A stretch of 8,154 nt of DNA, from NCBI GenBank assembly GCA_937950565.1, contig CALFCS010000148.1, positions 1 through 8,154 of the forward strand, read 5' to 3'. A program made the position numbers and the translations under genes. The notes under the pieces are model-generated. The model was not told where the DNA came from and did no database searches. It saw only the letters and a program-made list of their open reading frames with translations. Every line of letters begins with the position of its first letter. Position 1 is the first letter of the stretch. Shown piece after piece: positions 1-7,241 of the stretch. This DNA is from an uncultured Lachnospiraceae bacterium (GTDB lineage Bacteria > Bacillota > Clostridia > Lachnospirales > Lachnospiraceae).

Positions 1-2
1 AG

Positions 3-256
3 GTAAAAAAAGTGAGCATTTATGAATATGATGAAGAAGAACATATGCGTATGGAGCGGGAAGAAAGCTGGAAGGAAAACGTGAAGGAGAGCGTGAAGGG
101 CTGGAAATTGACAGACAGGAAGGCATAAAGGCATTAATAGAAGTTTGCAGAGAGTTAGAGCAGTCTTCAGAAGTTATTTCTGTAAAGCTTATGGAAAAAT
201 TTCAGATATCTAAAGAAGAAGCAGTAAGACAAGTAGAAGAATATTTTCAGTATTAA
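3..256 (+). pseudogene. 3' end of Rpn/PD-(D/E)XK nuclease-family transposase, frameshifted
   Basis: This is the C-terminal tail of a gene whose beginning lies outside the window. The first part reads in frame from position 3 (IYEYDEEEHMRMEREESW) and, if followed, stops at 126-128. The characteristic rest continues one frame back from about position 71 (EGKREGEREGLEID, then ALIEVCRELEQSS and EKFQISKEEAVRQVEEYFQY) and stops at 254-256. An acidic/EREE segment, a Gly-Arg-Glu rich hinge and a final ISKEEA helix are typical of the tail of the Rpn family (recombination-promoting nuclease / putative transposase, PDDEXK_2 type). The joint falls at TGG/GAA near 69-73, where one missing G would restore a single frame, so I call a one-base deletion and a pseudogene. 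A sequencing error would look the same. The catalytic PD-(D/E)XK core is not in the window. Confidence 0.72.
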
Positions 257-286
257 AATTTAATTATTAATCGGACGGAAAGATGC

Positions 287-325
287 CACTGTAAGACTGG
301 TTTTTATAGTCTTGCGGTGTTTTTT
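287..325 (+). terminator. intrinsic terminator after the Rpn-family fragment
   Basis: A 12-bp stem pairs 287-298 (CACTGTAAGACT) with 308-319 (AGTCTTGCGGTG), with two G-U pairs and no mismatch. The loop is 9 nt, and six T residues follow directly at 320-325. It lies 30 bases after the stop at 254-256 and should end transcription from the Rpn gene. The giant gene downstream therefore needs its own promoter in the 326-530 interval. Confidence 0.88.
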
Positions 326-377
326 GCGTGTTTCACTCATGGCACTAATCTATCTGGTGAAAGTCTATTCATGGATC

Positions 378-404
378 TTTCGCAGAACTAATTATTCTGC
401 GAAA
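378..404. repeat. perfect 10-bp inverted repeat in the leader of the giant gene
   Basis: TTTCGCAGAA at 378-387 and TTCTGCGAAA at 395-404 are exact reverse complements around a 7-nt spacer (CTAATTA). No T-run follows on either strand, so it is not a normal terminator. It could be an operator for a dimeric regulator or a 5' UTR hairpin of the gene at 551. It sits about 150 bp upstream of that start. No clear -35/-10 pair could be assigned around it, so its role is open. Confidence 0.6.
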
Positions 405-467
405 AAGCAAGAAAAAAGAGTCATCTTAAAGAAATTTTTTATATGAAGGAGGGTAGTATTTACTTTG

Positions 468-488
468 TAAAGGTATAAAAGACCTTTA
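468..488. repeat. short 7-bp inverted repeat in the leader
   Basis: TAAAGGT at 468-474 pairs exactly with ACCTTTA at 482-488 around a 7-nt AT-rich spacer. It lies 62 bp before the start codon of the giant gene, within the probable 5' untranslated region. It is short and AT-rich, so chance occurrence is possible. If real, it would be a weak mRNA hairpin or a small operator. Confidence 0.3.
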
Positions 489-530
489 TTCGAAGGGAAA
501 AGAAAGTAAGTAGAAATCAGAAAAATAAAA

Positions 531-537
531 GAGGAGG
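531..537 (+). promoter_or_regulatory. ribosome binding site of the giant surface protein, long spacing
   Basis: GAGGAGG is a near-perfect Shine-Dalgarno sequence, but 13 bases separate it from the ATG at 551, more than the usual 5-9. No other in-frame ATG, GTG or TTG lies closer, and the ATG at 551 begins a textbook signal peptide, so this start is kept. Confidence 0.65.
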
Positions 538-550
538 AAATAGAGTAACA

Positions 551-3500
551 ATGAAAAAAAACTTTTTTAAGAAAAGTTTGGCAATTTTGTTGTCGACGGC
601 ATTTGTTGTAACTTCAGTACCTGTACCTGGTATTGAAATAAAATCAGATGCAGCTGATTTAACAAAAAAAGTTGAAAAACTTCTTTATGCAGTTAACTGT
701 GGAGATTATACAGTTAATACATTTGAAGAAGACAAAAGAGGAGAATACCAGAGTGTAACCGAACAGGTTTATGGTGTTGATCCAGTAACCGGGAAAAAGT
801 GGGGAATTGTAGATACAAGAGAAACAATATCTCCAGGGACAAAGTGGTCCAATGAGAATAATTATGCTGGAAATAATGGTATCCGAACAAATTGGACATG
901 GGCATTTGAATGGGCAAACGCTGATGCTGTTAATAGAACTGATACGGATCGTTATGCAAAAGATCAATCTGGAAACGTTGATTCGTTTGGCAGCAATTTA
1001 AGAGAATTGGATTATGCATTTGAAGTTCCGGCAGGTGAGTATAAAGTAAATGTACGTTGTGTAAAGAGATGGGATTCATCTTCAGATTCAGATGTTTATC
1101 TTAATTTAGGCAAAGGAAATCAAGAAGTGAAGGGGCACTGTACTACTGATAGTGAAGTGTCATTATATACTGCGATGACAGAAGCAGGAGAGATGACAGT
1201 TAATTTACGCTCAAGTGGTGACTGCATTAATGTTGCATATATTGATGTCTATCAGATTACTGATGAACCGGCTCTTGCTTATCAATTTGATTTTGAAGAT
1301 AATCTGACTTCTGCAGATGCATCTATTACAGCACAGCCAAAGGAAAATAAGGTTTGGGATTCGGGCATAATGGAGGATTCCTCTAAAGAAATTAGTTACG
1401 TTGATGGTATAAGCGGAAAAGCGGTTGCATTGAATGGTGTTGGACTTAAATTAAACACTGCTCCATTGGGTACAGAGTATTCAATTAAAATGTGGATAAA
1501 AGCCAATGTCAGAGTAAAGCATAATACTCCATTATGTTTTATTGGAAATAAGGATAAATGGATTTCTTTTTCAGGTGCACCAGGTGGAACAGAATTACAA
1601 TTATGGTCTGATTTAGCGCCTAAGTTTACTTATTCGACTGACGTATGGGAACAGTGGGTTATATCAGTCTCTAACGGAAATGCAAAGGTTTATCGAGACG
1701 GTCAATATCAAAACGAAAATACTAGGGTGAATACAGATGCATACAAAATTGATGATGCAGACATTTATCTTAATGTAAACTTCTGGAATGGAAGTTCTAA
1801 TGCTGTATTTGATAATGTTTCTATTTATAATCGTGCATTGTCAGCGGAAGAGATTTCGTCATTATATGATAGTGAAAAACCTGTTCCCGTGGATAAAAGT
1901 GGACTTCAGTCGGCAGTTGATGCGGCTATTACAGATGGTTCCGCATATACACCAAGAACCTGGTCAGATTATACTAAGGCAATAGAGACGGCTAAAACGC
2001 TCATAGATAGCGATACGGCAACAGCAAATGATGTTCAGACAGCAGTAGAAGCTATAGAAAATGCAGAAGCTGCTTTGGAAAGAATGGACAGTTATATAAA
2101 TGATTCACATCTTATATTTGAACCTGGACAGTTTTCAACCGATGGATGGATTGTGAATGACAATGCCTTTAGTTTTGGTGATGATCAACTTCTTGCTATT
2201 TCTAAGGAAGCAAAGTTTGGTAAGGGCTATAATTCAAATAATGGAAGCTGGGTTGCAGTTCAATTTAATGTCTTGGGAGGCAGTTCATTTTATACAGACT
2301 TTGTGATTTATGATAAGGATGGAAAGAATATTATTGGTTATGCTTATGATGGTGGAGCGTTATGGGCTGGGCATGGTGACAGATCATATTGTGGTAATAA
2401 TTACATTGCAGATAATTGGCCGACAAATCGTTTCTCAAATTATCTCAGGACAGAAGTTGCAAAGGAATCAGCAGAGACAAAAACAGGTAAAGGTATATAT
2501 ACTTCTGGAGATGTTTGCACTATTTTAATTAAGAATTATGAAGGTTATTACACGGTTGAAACATTAATTAATAATAGTCATATTAGTACAGAATATTATA
2601 GCGGAAACATAAATGGTATTGGGGGTATCCGTAAAATTGATGAAACTACTACATGGAATTTTGGTAATCCGAAATTTTATGGAATTCCAGACAAGACAGA
2701 ACTTCAAGAGACAATCAGTGCGGCTAATTCTTATATGGAATCAAATTATACCGCTGCTAGTTGGACGGCTTATCAGGAAAAACTATCTGTGGCGGAACTT
2801 GTTTTCAATAACGAAACCGCAACGCAGCTTGAGATTAACACTGCCACAGCAGACCTGAAAACTGCAGAGGCGGCTTTGGAAGTTGATACAAATGCGATAG
2901 AAACAGAAGCATTTGAAGGCTATTTCTATTTGTCAACAACACCTGCTAATGATGTAGAACAAACTTTGTGTATTATCGGTGGAGGAACAAATCCAGGAGC
3001 TGAAGCTATTCTCTGGCCGGCTGAAAAGCATGAGGATCATCAGTGGCAGTTGCTAAGAGTAAGTGAAAAAGGACAGTATCAGTTGATTAACAAAAAAAGC
3101 AATCTCGCAATTGGACTGACAAATGATAATAATTTTAAATTAGCGGAAAGCAATCCAGCTGACCCGGCACAGATCTTCACATTGGAATATACAGATGCTT
3201 CTAAAAATTCCTATAGAATAAGAAATGTGAAAAACAAGGAGTATGTAAGCATTAATATTACGGCCGGCAAAATCGGTAGCGGATACTACTTGAATACCGA
3301 TGCATCTTCAGACAATGCGGTCGTTTGGAATAGGCGGGCAGTACCTCAATATACCATTACAACCCAGATGGAGAATGGTCTGATTACTGGTTCTAAAGAT
3401 TCTGTGTATGAAGGTGAATCGCTTGCCCTTACAGTAACACCGGATATCGGTTATCAGATTACATCTATTAAAGTAAATGGAGAAGAGAAAGTTACAGATC

Positions 3501-6500
3501 CTTCTACTGAAAAAGTGGAAATTACGCTTCAAGAAATTATCGCAAATCAGGATGTTGTAGTCACAACAAAATGGATTGGATTCCCGTCTGTTTCCTATCT
3601 TCTGGAAATGGAAGGAAATCAGAAGTTAAATGTAGCTGGAGACAGCCGTGATGAAGGTGCAGAGGTTTTCACATGGCCGCGGGAGGAAGATACTTATTTT
3701 GCTGATCGTTGGTCATTAAAACTGGTAGGTGAATCTTATATTTTGATTAATAATAACAGTCATTTAGCTGCTACCTGTGAGCAGAATGGAGACAGTTATT
3801 CCATTAAACAGTATAGGGTTAATGAAACAAATGCTTCACAGCTTTGGAAATTGGAAAAGGTAGAGAATACCTCAAATACATATCGTCTAAAGAATATGGG
3901 ACAGAGTGTGTATCTCACGAAGGGTACTGGGGATGGATTGGGATTTCATCTAACAACAACAACTAGTTCATCTGATGCTGTAGAATGGAAATTAAAAAAA
4001 TCCCAATATTGCATCGTGCAGACAGCGATTGACCGTGGGACAATTACAGCAACGCCAGGTGAAGTACTGGCAAATGATTCTGCATCCAGTACAATTACCG
4101 TTCGTGCAGAGGATGGTTACAAGGTATCGGAGATTGAAGTTAATGGTGTGGCACTTTCAAGTGATGATTATTCCGTGGATGGAGATGGAAATATAACTAT
4201 TACACGAGAGGCTATTACAGAGAATCAGTTTGTGGATGTCACAACAACTGAAGTCAAAGTAACTCAGATTGATGTAACAGCAGACTCAACAACTGTAACA
4301 GCAGAAGGTACCACTACACTGACAGCTACCGTATCACCAGATAATGCAAAGGATAAATCCGTTACCTGGAGCAGTTCTGATGATACAATTGCGACAGTAA
4401 ATGAAAGTGGCGTTGTTACAGGTGTGAAAGCCGGTAATGTAACAATCACGGCAACAGCAAACGATGGTTCGGAAATTACAGGGTCTATTGATATTACGGT
4501 GAATCCAAAGCGTTACACAATCACCGCAGAATCTGTGAATGCTGAAAGAGGTACAGTTGCGATTACAGAACAGACAGAAGATAATACATACGCAGATGAA
4601 AGTCAGATTACACTTACAGCAACAGCAGCAGATGGTTACGACTTTGCAGGCTGGTATGTGGATAACACACGTGTTTCTACAGATAATCCATATAAAGTAA
4701 CTGTAGATGCTGATAAGAATTATATTGCGAAATTCTTCCTGTATCATCCGGCGAAGGATGCTACCTGTACAGAAGAAGGTAATCTGGCATACTGGACAGA
4801 TCCGGATGATGCAAACAATACACTTTATAAGGATGCGTTTGGAGAAGATACATATACAGCGGCGGAAATTGTAACTCCGGTAATTGCACATAACTATGTA
4901 ATTCAGTGGGGTGATTGGGTAAAGACAGAAGATGGTTATACAAGGACGGCAGCATTTGTATGTTCTGCATGTCAAGATTCCCAAGATGCAAAAGTAACGG
5001 TGGAAAAAAATATTACGAATGCTGATAATGGAACAATTTCTTATATTGCAACTGCAGAATTGCAGGGAGTAGCTCCGGTAATTGATGCGAAGGTTGTAAA
5101 TGTTTACCACGTTATTGCTTCATCCGAAAAGGATACAGATGGTTCTGACAAGGGTACCGTTCTAGTGTCCGGCAAGGAAGTTAAAACAGGAATTTATGAA
5201 GAGGGTACAGTTGTAACTGTAACCGCACAGCCAGTAGACGGTTATGTATTTGACGGCTGGTATGAAGGCGATGCATGTGTAGATGATGCAGCAGAAAATT
5301 ACGAGTTTACCGTTGCTGAAGAGCGCAATCTGGTTGCACATTTTGCAGAAATCAAAGTAACCAAGATTGATGTAACTGGAGAGTCAACAACTGTAACAGT
5401 AGGAAATACCACTACACTGACAGCTACCGTATCACCGGAGGATGCAAAGGATAAATCCATTATCTGGAGTAGTTCTGATGAGAAGGTTGCTACAGTAAAT
5501 GAAAGTGGTGTTGTTACAGGTGTGAAAGCAGGCAATGTAACAATCACGGCAACCGCAAAAGATGGAAGCGGAGTGTTTGGAAGTATTGACATTGAGGTTG
5601 TTCCTGTATTGGTAGAAACTATTACGATTTCAGGTGCGCCGGAAGCCAATGTAAATCCTGGTTATACTGCAACATTACAGGCAACTGTTATGCCCGAGAA
5701 TGCAACAGATAAGACAGTGGCATGGACATCAGATAATGAAAAGGTTGTTACGGTAGATGAAGCAGGCAATTTAAAGGCATTAGCAGCAGGCACAGCAACA
5801 ATCACGGCAACAGCAAAAGATGGAAGCGGAGTATCTGCTCAAGTAATCATAACTGTCGTTCTGAAACAGTTCACCATTACAGCTAGTGCAGAAGCACCGG
5901 AAATGGGTAGTGTATCTGGAGCAGGAACCTACGACGAGGGAACGGACGTAACACTTACAGCAACAGCGAATAAGGGATATCGTTTCCTGGGATGGTATGA
6001 AGGAGAAAACTTAGTATCTGAAGAGGCATCTTATACCTTTAACGTTGACAAGGATTGTGCTTTGGTTGCCAGATTTGAGGAAATTAAGGTAACTAAGATT
6101 GAGGTATCAGCAGATTCTGAAACTGTAGAAGCAGGAAGTGCTATTACGCTGACAGCTATCGTATTACCGGATAATGCTAAGGATAAGACAGTTACTTGGA
6201 GCAGCTCTGATGAGAATGTTGCAACAGTAGATGTTGCTACAGGGGAAGTTACAGGTGTGAAAGCTGGAACAGTAACAATCACAGCAACAGCAAATGATGG
6301 TTCAGGAATTAAGGGAACTGTTGAGATTACAGTAACTCCGAAAATAATTGAAGTATCAACTGTTACCGCAAAACCAGTGGACGGAATTAATACAGAAGTA
6401 AAGATAAATGATACTCTTGCACTTACGGCAGTTGTTCTTCCGGAAGATGCAGAGGACAAATCTGTTATTTGGAAGAGCGCAAATGAGACAATTGCAACAG

Positions 6501-7201
6501 TAGATGAAAATGGTGTTGTTACAGGTGTAGCAGAGGGAGATGTTGTCATTACAGCAACAAGTGCAAATGGAGTGGAAGGAACAATCCTTATCCGTGTGAA
6601 AGCAGAAGAAACCTGGTATACCGTAACCGTAACAGAGAGAGGTTCTATTCAAGGTGATAAGAAACAGTTTAAACCGGGTGAAAGAGTAACAGTAGTTGCG
6701 GAAGCACCGGCAGAAAATGAGAAGTTTATTGGTTGGAAAAATGCGCAGGGTGAGTTTGTGTGCTATGCATCAACATATACCTTCCCGGTGGAAGAAGATA
6801 CAACTTTAACACCATTTTATTCAGTCGAAGAGGTGGAGAAACAGTTACTTCTTTCCTGTAAGGCAGAATATATTCCTTCTATTAATAAGATCCGGTTTAC
6901 TGGAGAACGTTTAGTACCTGCAGACCTGTGTGGGGATAGTAAATTAATTGGGCATGGAATAATTTTGACTACGAATGCAGCTACCGGAGTTAACGAGGAT
7001 AACTTTGTAATCGGAGGTACGGGGGTAGTGAAAAGTGCTGCAACAAATACGTTTGGATTTGTAGGAACTTATCAGGTTCATGTGAAGAATCCAAAAGTTG
7101 GAGGTACCTATTATGCACGAACTTATGTTACATATGTCGATTCAGCAGGAACAGTGCAGACTAAATACAGTAAAATTATCGATTATACACATAGTAATTA
7201 A
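551..7201 (+). CDS. giant secreted multi-lectin surface protein (putative adhesin)
   Basis: A 2216-aa exported protein, probably extracellular or cell-surface and glycan-binding. Residues 1 to about 35 form a signal peptide: a Lys-rich start, the hydrophobic core LAILLSTAFVV, and a possible cleavage site after SDA. Then, by residue: malectin/galactose-binding-like 40-236; LamG-like 240-440; FIVAR 448-513; unrecognised beta-rich module 515-711; FIVAR 714-778; ricin-type trefoil 788-930; InlB-B-like 934-1007; second ricin-type trefoil 1011-1148; a stalk of Big_2 and InlB-B-like repeats 1153-2090 with a cysteine module at 1398-1520; and a C-terminal domain from about 2096. No catalytic domain is visible, although similar N-terminal modules often accompany glycoside hydrolases. 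There is no LPXTG, SLH or choline-binding repeat, so attachment is unexplained. Domain calls rest on recognised sequence patterns. Binding to mucin, plant or other glycans is inferred. A non-catalytic partner of secreted glycosidases is an alternative role. Confidence 0.93.
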   Translation: MKKNFFKKSLAILLSTAFVVTSVPVPGIEIKSDAADLTKKVEKLLYAVNCGDYTVNTFEEDKRGEYQSVTEQVYGVDPVTGKKWGIVDTRETISPGTKWSNENNYAGNNGIRTNWTWAFEWANADAVNRTDTDRYAKDQSGNVDSFGSNLRELDYAFEVPAGEYKVNVRCVKRWDSSSDSDVYLNLGKGNQEVKGHCTTDSEVSLYTAMTEAGEMTVNLRSSGDCINVAYIDVYQITDEPALAYQFDFEDNLTSADASITAQPKENKVWDSGIMEDSSKEISYVDGISGKAVALNGVGLKLNTAPLGTEYSIKMWIKANVRVKHNTPLCFIGNKDKWISFSGAPGGTELQLWSDLAPKFTYSTDVWEQWVISVSNGNAKVYRDGQYQNENTRVNTDAYKIDDADIYLNVNFWNGSSNAVFDNVSIYNRALSAEEISSLYDSEKPVPVDKSGLQSAVDAAITDGSAYTPRTWSDYTKAIETAKTLIDSDTATANDVQTAVEAIENAEAALERMDSYINDSHLIFEPGQFSTDGWIVNDNAFSFGDDQLLAISKEAKFGKGYNSNNGSWVAVQFNVLGGSSFYTDFVIYDKDGKNIIGYAYDGGALWAGHGDRSYCGNNYIADNWPTNRFSNYLRTEVAKESAETKTGKGIYTSGDVCTILIKNYEGYYTVETLINNSHISTEYYSGNINGIGGIRKIDETTTWNFGNPKFYGIPDKTELQETISAANSYMESNYTAASWTAYQEKLSVAELVFNNETATQLEINTATADLKTAEAALEVDTNAIETEAFEGYFYLSTTPANDVEQTLCIIGGGTNPGAEAILWPAEKHEDHQWQLLRVSEKGQYQLINKKSNLAIGLTNDNNFKLAESNPADPAQIFTLEYTDASKNSYRIRNVKNKEYVSINITAGKIGSGYYLNTDASSDNAVVWNRRAVPQYTITTQMENGLITGSKDSVYEGESLALTVTPDIGYQITSIKVNGEEKVTDPSTEKVEITLQEIIANQDVVVTTKWIGFPSVSYLLEMEGNQKLNVAGDSRDEGAEVFTWPREEDTYFADRWSLKLVGESYILINNNSHLAATCEQNGDSYSIKQYRVNETNASQLWKLEKVENTSNTYRLKNMGQSVYLTKGTGDGLGFHLTTTTSSSDAVEWKLKKSQYCIVQTAIDRGTITATPGEVLANDSASSTITVRAEDGYKVSEIEVNGVALSSDDYSVDGDGNITITREAITENQFVDVTTTEVKVTQIDVTADSTTVTAEGTTTLTATVSPDNAKDKSVTWSSSDDTIATVNESGVVTGVKAGNVTITATANDGSEITGSIDITVNPKRYTITAESVNAERGTVAITEQTEDNTYADESQITLTATAADGYDFAGWYVDNTRVSTDNPYKVTVDADKNYIAKFFLYHPAKDATCTEEGNLAYWTDPDDANNTLYKDAFGEDTYTAAEIVTPVIAHNYVIQWGDWVKTEDGYTRTAAFVCSACQDSQDAKVTVEKNITNADNGTISYIATAELQGVAPVIDAKVVNVYHVIASSEKDTDGSDKGTVLVSGKEVKTGIYEEGTVVTVTAQPVDGYVFDGWYEGDACVDDAAENYEFTVAEERNLVAHFAEIKVTKIDVTGESTTVTVGNTTTLTATVSPEDAKDKSIIWSSSDEKVATVNESGVVTGVKAGNVTITATAKDGSGVFGSIDIEVVPVLVETITISGAPEANVNPGYTATLQATVMPENATDKTVAWTSDNEKVVTVDEAGNLKALAAGTATITATAKDGSGVSAQVIITVVLKQFTITASAEAPEMGSVSGAGTYDEGTDVTLTATANKGYRFLGWYEGENLVSEEASYTFNVDKDCALVARFEEIKVTKIEVSADSETVEAGSAITLTAIVLPDNAKDKTVTWSSSDENVATVDVATGEVTGVKAGTVTITATANDGSGIKGTVEITVTPKIIEVSTVTAKPVDGINTEVKINDTLALTAVVLPEDAEDKSVIWKSANETIATVDENGVVTGVAEGDVVITATSANGVEGTILIRVKAEETWYTVTVTERGSIQGDKKQFKPGERVTVVAEAPAENEKFIGWKNAQGEFVCYASTYTFPVEEDTTLTPFYSVEEVEKQLLLSCKAEYIPSINKIRFTGERLVPADLCGDSKLIGHGIILTTNAATGVNEDNFVIGGTGVVKSAATNTFGFVGTYQVHVKNPKVGGTYYARTYVTYVDSAGTVQTKYSKIIDYTHSN
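668..1870 (+). other. N-terminal carbohydrate-binding region: malectin-like plus LamG-like domains
   Basis: Residues 40-236 start with LLYAVNCGDYTVN, followed by SVTEQVYGVDPVTGKKWGIVD and a later EVPAGEYKVNV strand, ending in INVAYIDVYQI. This pattern belongs to galactose-binding-fold (malectin-like) modules seen on secreted Firmicute glycosidases. Residues 240-440 show the LamG/concanavalin-like plan: YQFDFEDNLT, DGISGKAVALNG, YSIKMWIKAN, WEQWVISV, VYRDGQ, and the closing FDNVSIYNRALSAEEI, which is diagnostic of Laminin_G_3-type jelly rolls. Ligands cannot be read from the sequence. Confidence 0.75.
1892..2884 (+). other. FIVAR - unknown beta module - FIVAR segment
   Basis: Two FIVAR-like three-helix units, residues 448-513 and 714-778, share the plan L..AV.AA / YT..SW..Y..A...A / A..L..A...LE.A.AALE. 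They bracket about 197 residues (515-711) rich in Gly, Asn and aromatic residues (HLIFEPGQFSTDGWIV, WVAVQFNVLGG, TWNFGNPKFYG). I do not recognise this middle module. Its composition suggests a beta-sandwich, possibly sugar-binding. FIVAR units usually act as spacers or sugar/fibronectin-contact modules in Gram-positive surface proteins. Confidence 0.65.
2912..3994 (+). other. two ricin-type beta-trefoil lectin domains separated by an InlB-B-like repeat
   Basis: Residues 788-930 (GYFYLSTT, ILWPAEKHEDHQWQLL, GQYQLINKKSNLAIG, QIFTLEY, YRIRNVKNKEYVS, NAVVWNRR) and 1011-1148 (YLLEMEGNQKLNVAG, VFTWPREEDTYFADRWSLKLV, SYILINNNSHLAA, QLWKLEKV, YRLKNMGQSVYLT, DAVEWKLKK) follow the same three-lobed order with W-x-L and L-I-N strands, as in RICIN/CBM13-like lectins. 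Residues 934-1007 between them form a beta repeat of the InlB-B/bacterial-repeat type (ITTQMENGLITG, YEGESLALTVTPDIGYQI). The trefoils are clearly paralogous but well diverged. Confidence 0.7.
4007..6820 (+). repeat. stalk of Big_2 (Ig-like) and InlB-B-like repeats
   Basis: Five Big_2 units lie at residues about 1237-1317, 1602-1684, 1687-1771, 1846-1929 and 1933-2017. They are recognisable by TLTATV.P..A.DK.V.W.S......ATV...G.VTG...G...ITATA. InlB-B-like units (GTV or GSV, YDEG..VTLTA....GY.F.GWY, VARF) lie at about 1153-1236, 1322-1397, 1521-1601, 1773-1845 and 2022-2090. The order is B-I-B-[Cys module]-B-I-I-B-I-I-B, with B for InlB-B-like and I for Big_2. Big_2 units 1 and 2 are nearly identical in DNA over several stretches, including 29 identical bases at 4310-4338 and 5408-5436, which points to recent duplication or gene conversion. 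Such repeats typically form an extended rod that lifts binding domains off the cell. Confidence 0.85.
4742..5110 (+). other. degenerate cysteine-containing module within the stalk
   Basis: Residues 1398-1520 contain HPAKDATCTEEGNLAYW, then IAHNYVIQWGDWVK, and AAFVCSACQDSQDAKVTVE. This matches a repeat I know from Clostridia surface proteins (H..A.ATCTE.GN..YW.C..C / Y..W.W....A.F.C..C). Here the usual C-x-x-C after YW is replaced by acidic residues and a longer insert. Only C1406 and the pair C1471/C1474 remain, so any metal- or disulphide-based stabilisation of the first half is probably lost. Confidence 0.55.
6836..7198 (+). other. C-terminal beta domain of the surface protein
   Basis: Residues about 2096-2216 (KAEYIPSINKIRFTGERLVP, IGHGIILTTN, NEDNFVIGG, GTYQVHVKNPKVGGTYYAR, TYVTYVDSAGTVQTKYSKII) resemble a C-terminal domain I have seen at the end of various large Lachnospiraceae surface proteins. 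This is from memory and unverified. It ends directly at the stop with no hydrophobic or basic sorting tail. It could be an Fn3-like cap or an unrecognised cell-association domain. Confidence 0.5.
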
Positions 7202-7227
7202 TGAAAATTAATTATAAAAGTTAGAAA

Positions 7228-7234
7228 AAGGAGG
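7228..7234 (+). promoter_or_regulatory. strong ribosome binding site of the 44-aa protein
   Basis: AAGGAGG sits 7 bases before the ATG at 7242, the ideal spacing, and 26 bases after the stop of the giant gene. This supports translation of the small frame at 7242 as a real gene on the same mRNA. Confidence 0.8.
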
Positions 7235-7241
7235 CGAAAAA

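Noticed and set aside
72..80. Programmed -1 frameshift site (GGAAAAC) in the Rpn tail
   Set aside because: It is not a proper X-XXY-YYZ heptamer and no stimulatory hairpin was seen. The protein joint is better placed just upstream, at TGG/GAA, so a simple deletion fits better.
443..478. 11-codon leader peptide candidate (MKEGSIYFVKV) upstream of the giant gene
   Set aside because: The GGAGG lies inside the frame, not before the ATG, and nothing resembling an attenuator follows it.
4334..5110. 258-codon open frame on the minus strand inside the giant gene
   Set aside because: It is antisense to the repeat region. Its translation is rich in Cys, Ile and Arg with no motif, the typical shadow of Thr/Ala/Val-rich codons on the other strand.
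6031..6549. 172-codon open frame on the minus strand, with similar frames at 5299-5649 and 4264-4449
   Set aside because: These mirror the Big_2 repeats and resemble each other only because the repeats do. There is no RBS and no recognisable protein.
4256..6820. CRISPR-like or tandem DNA repeat array
   Set aside because: The repetition is in protein modules of about 80 residues within one open frame, without short identical repeats and unique spacers.
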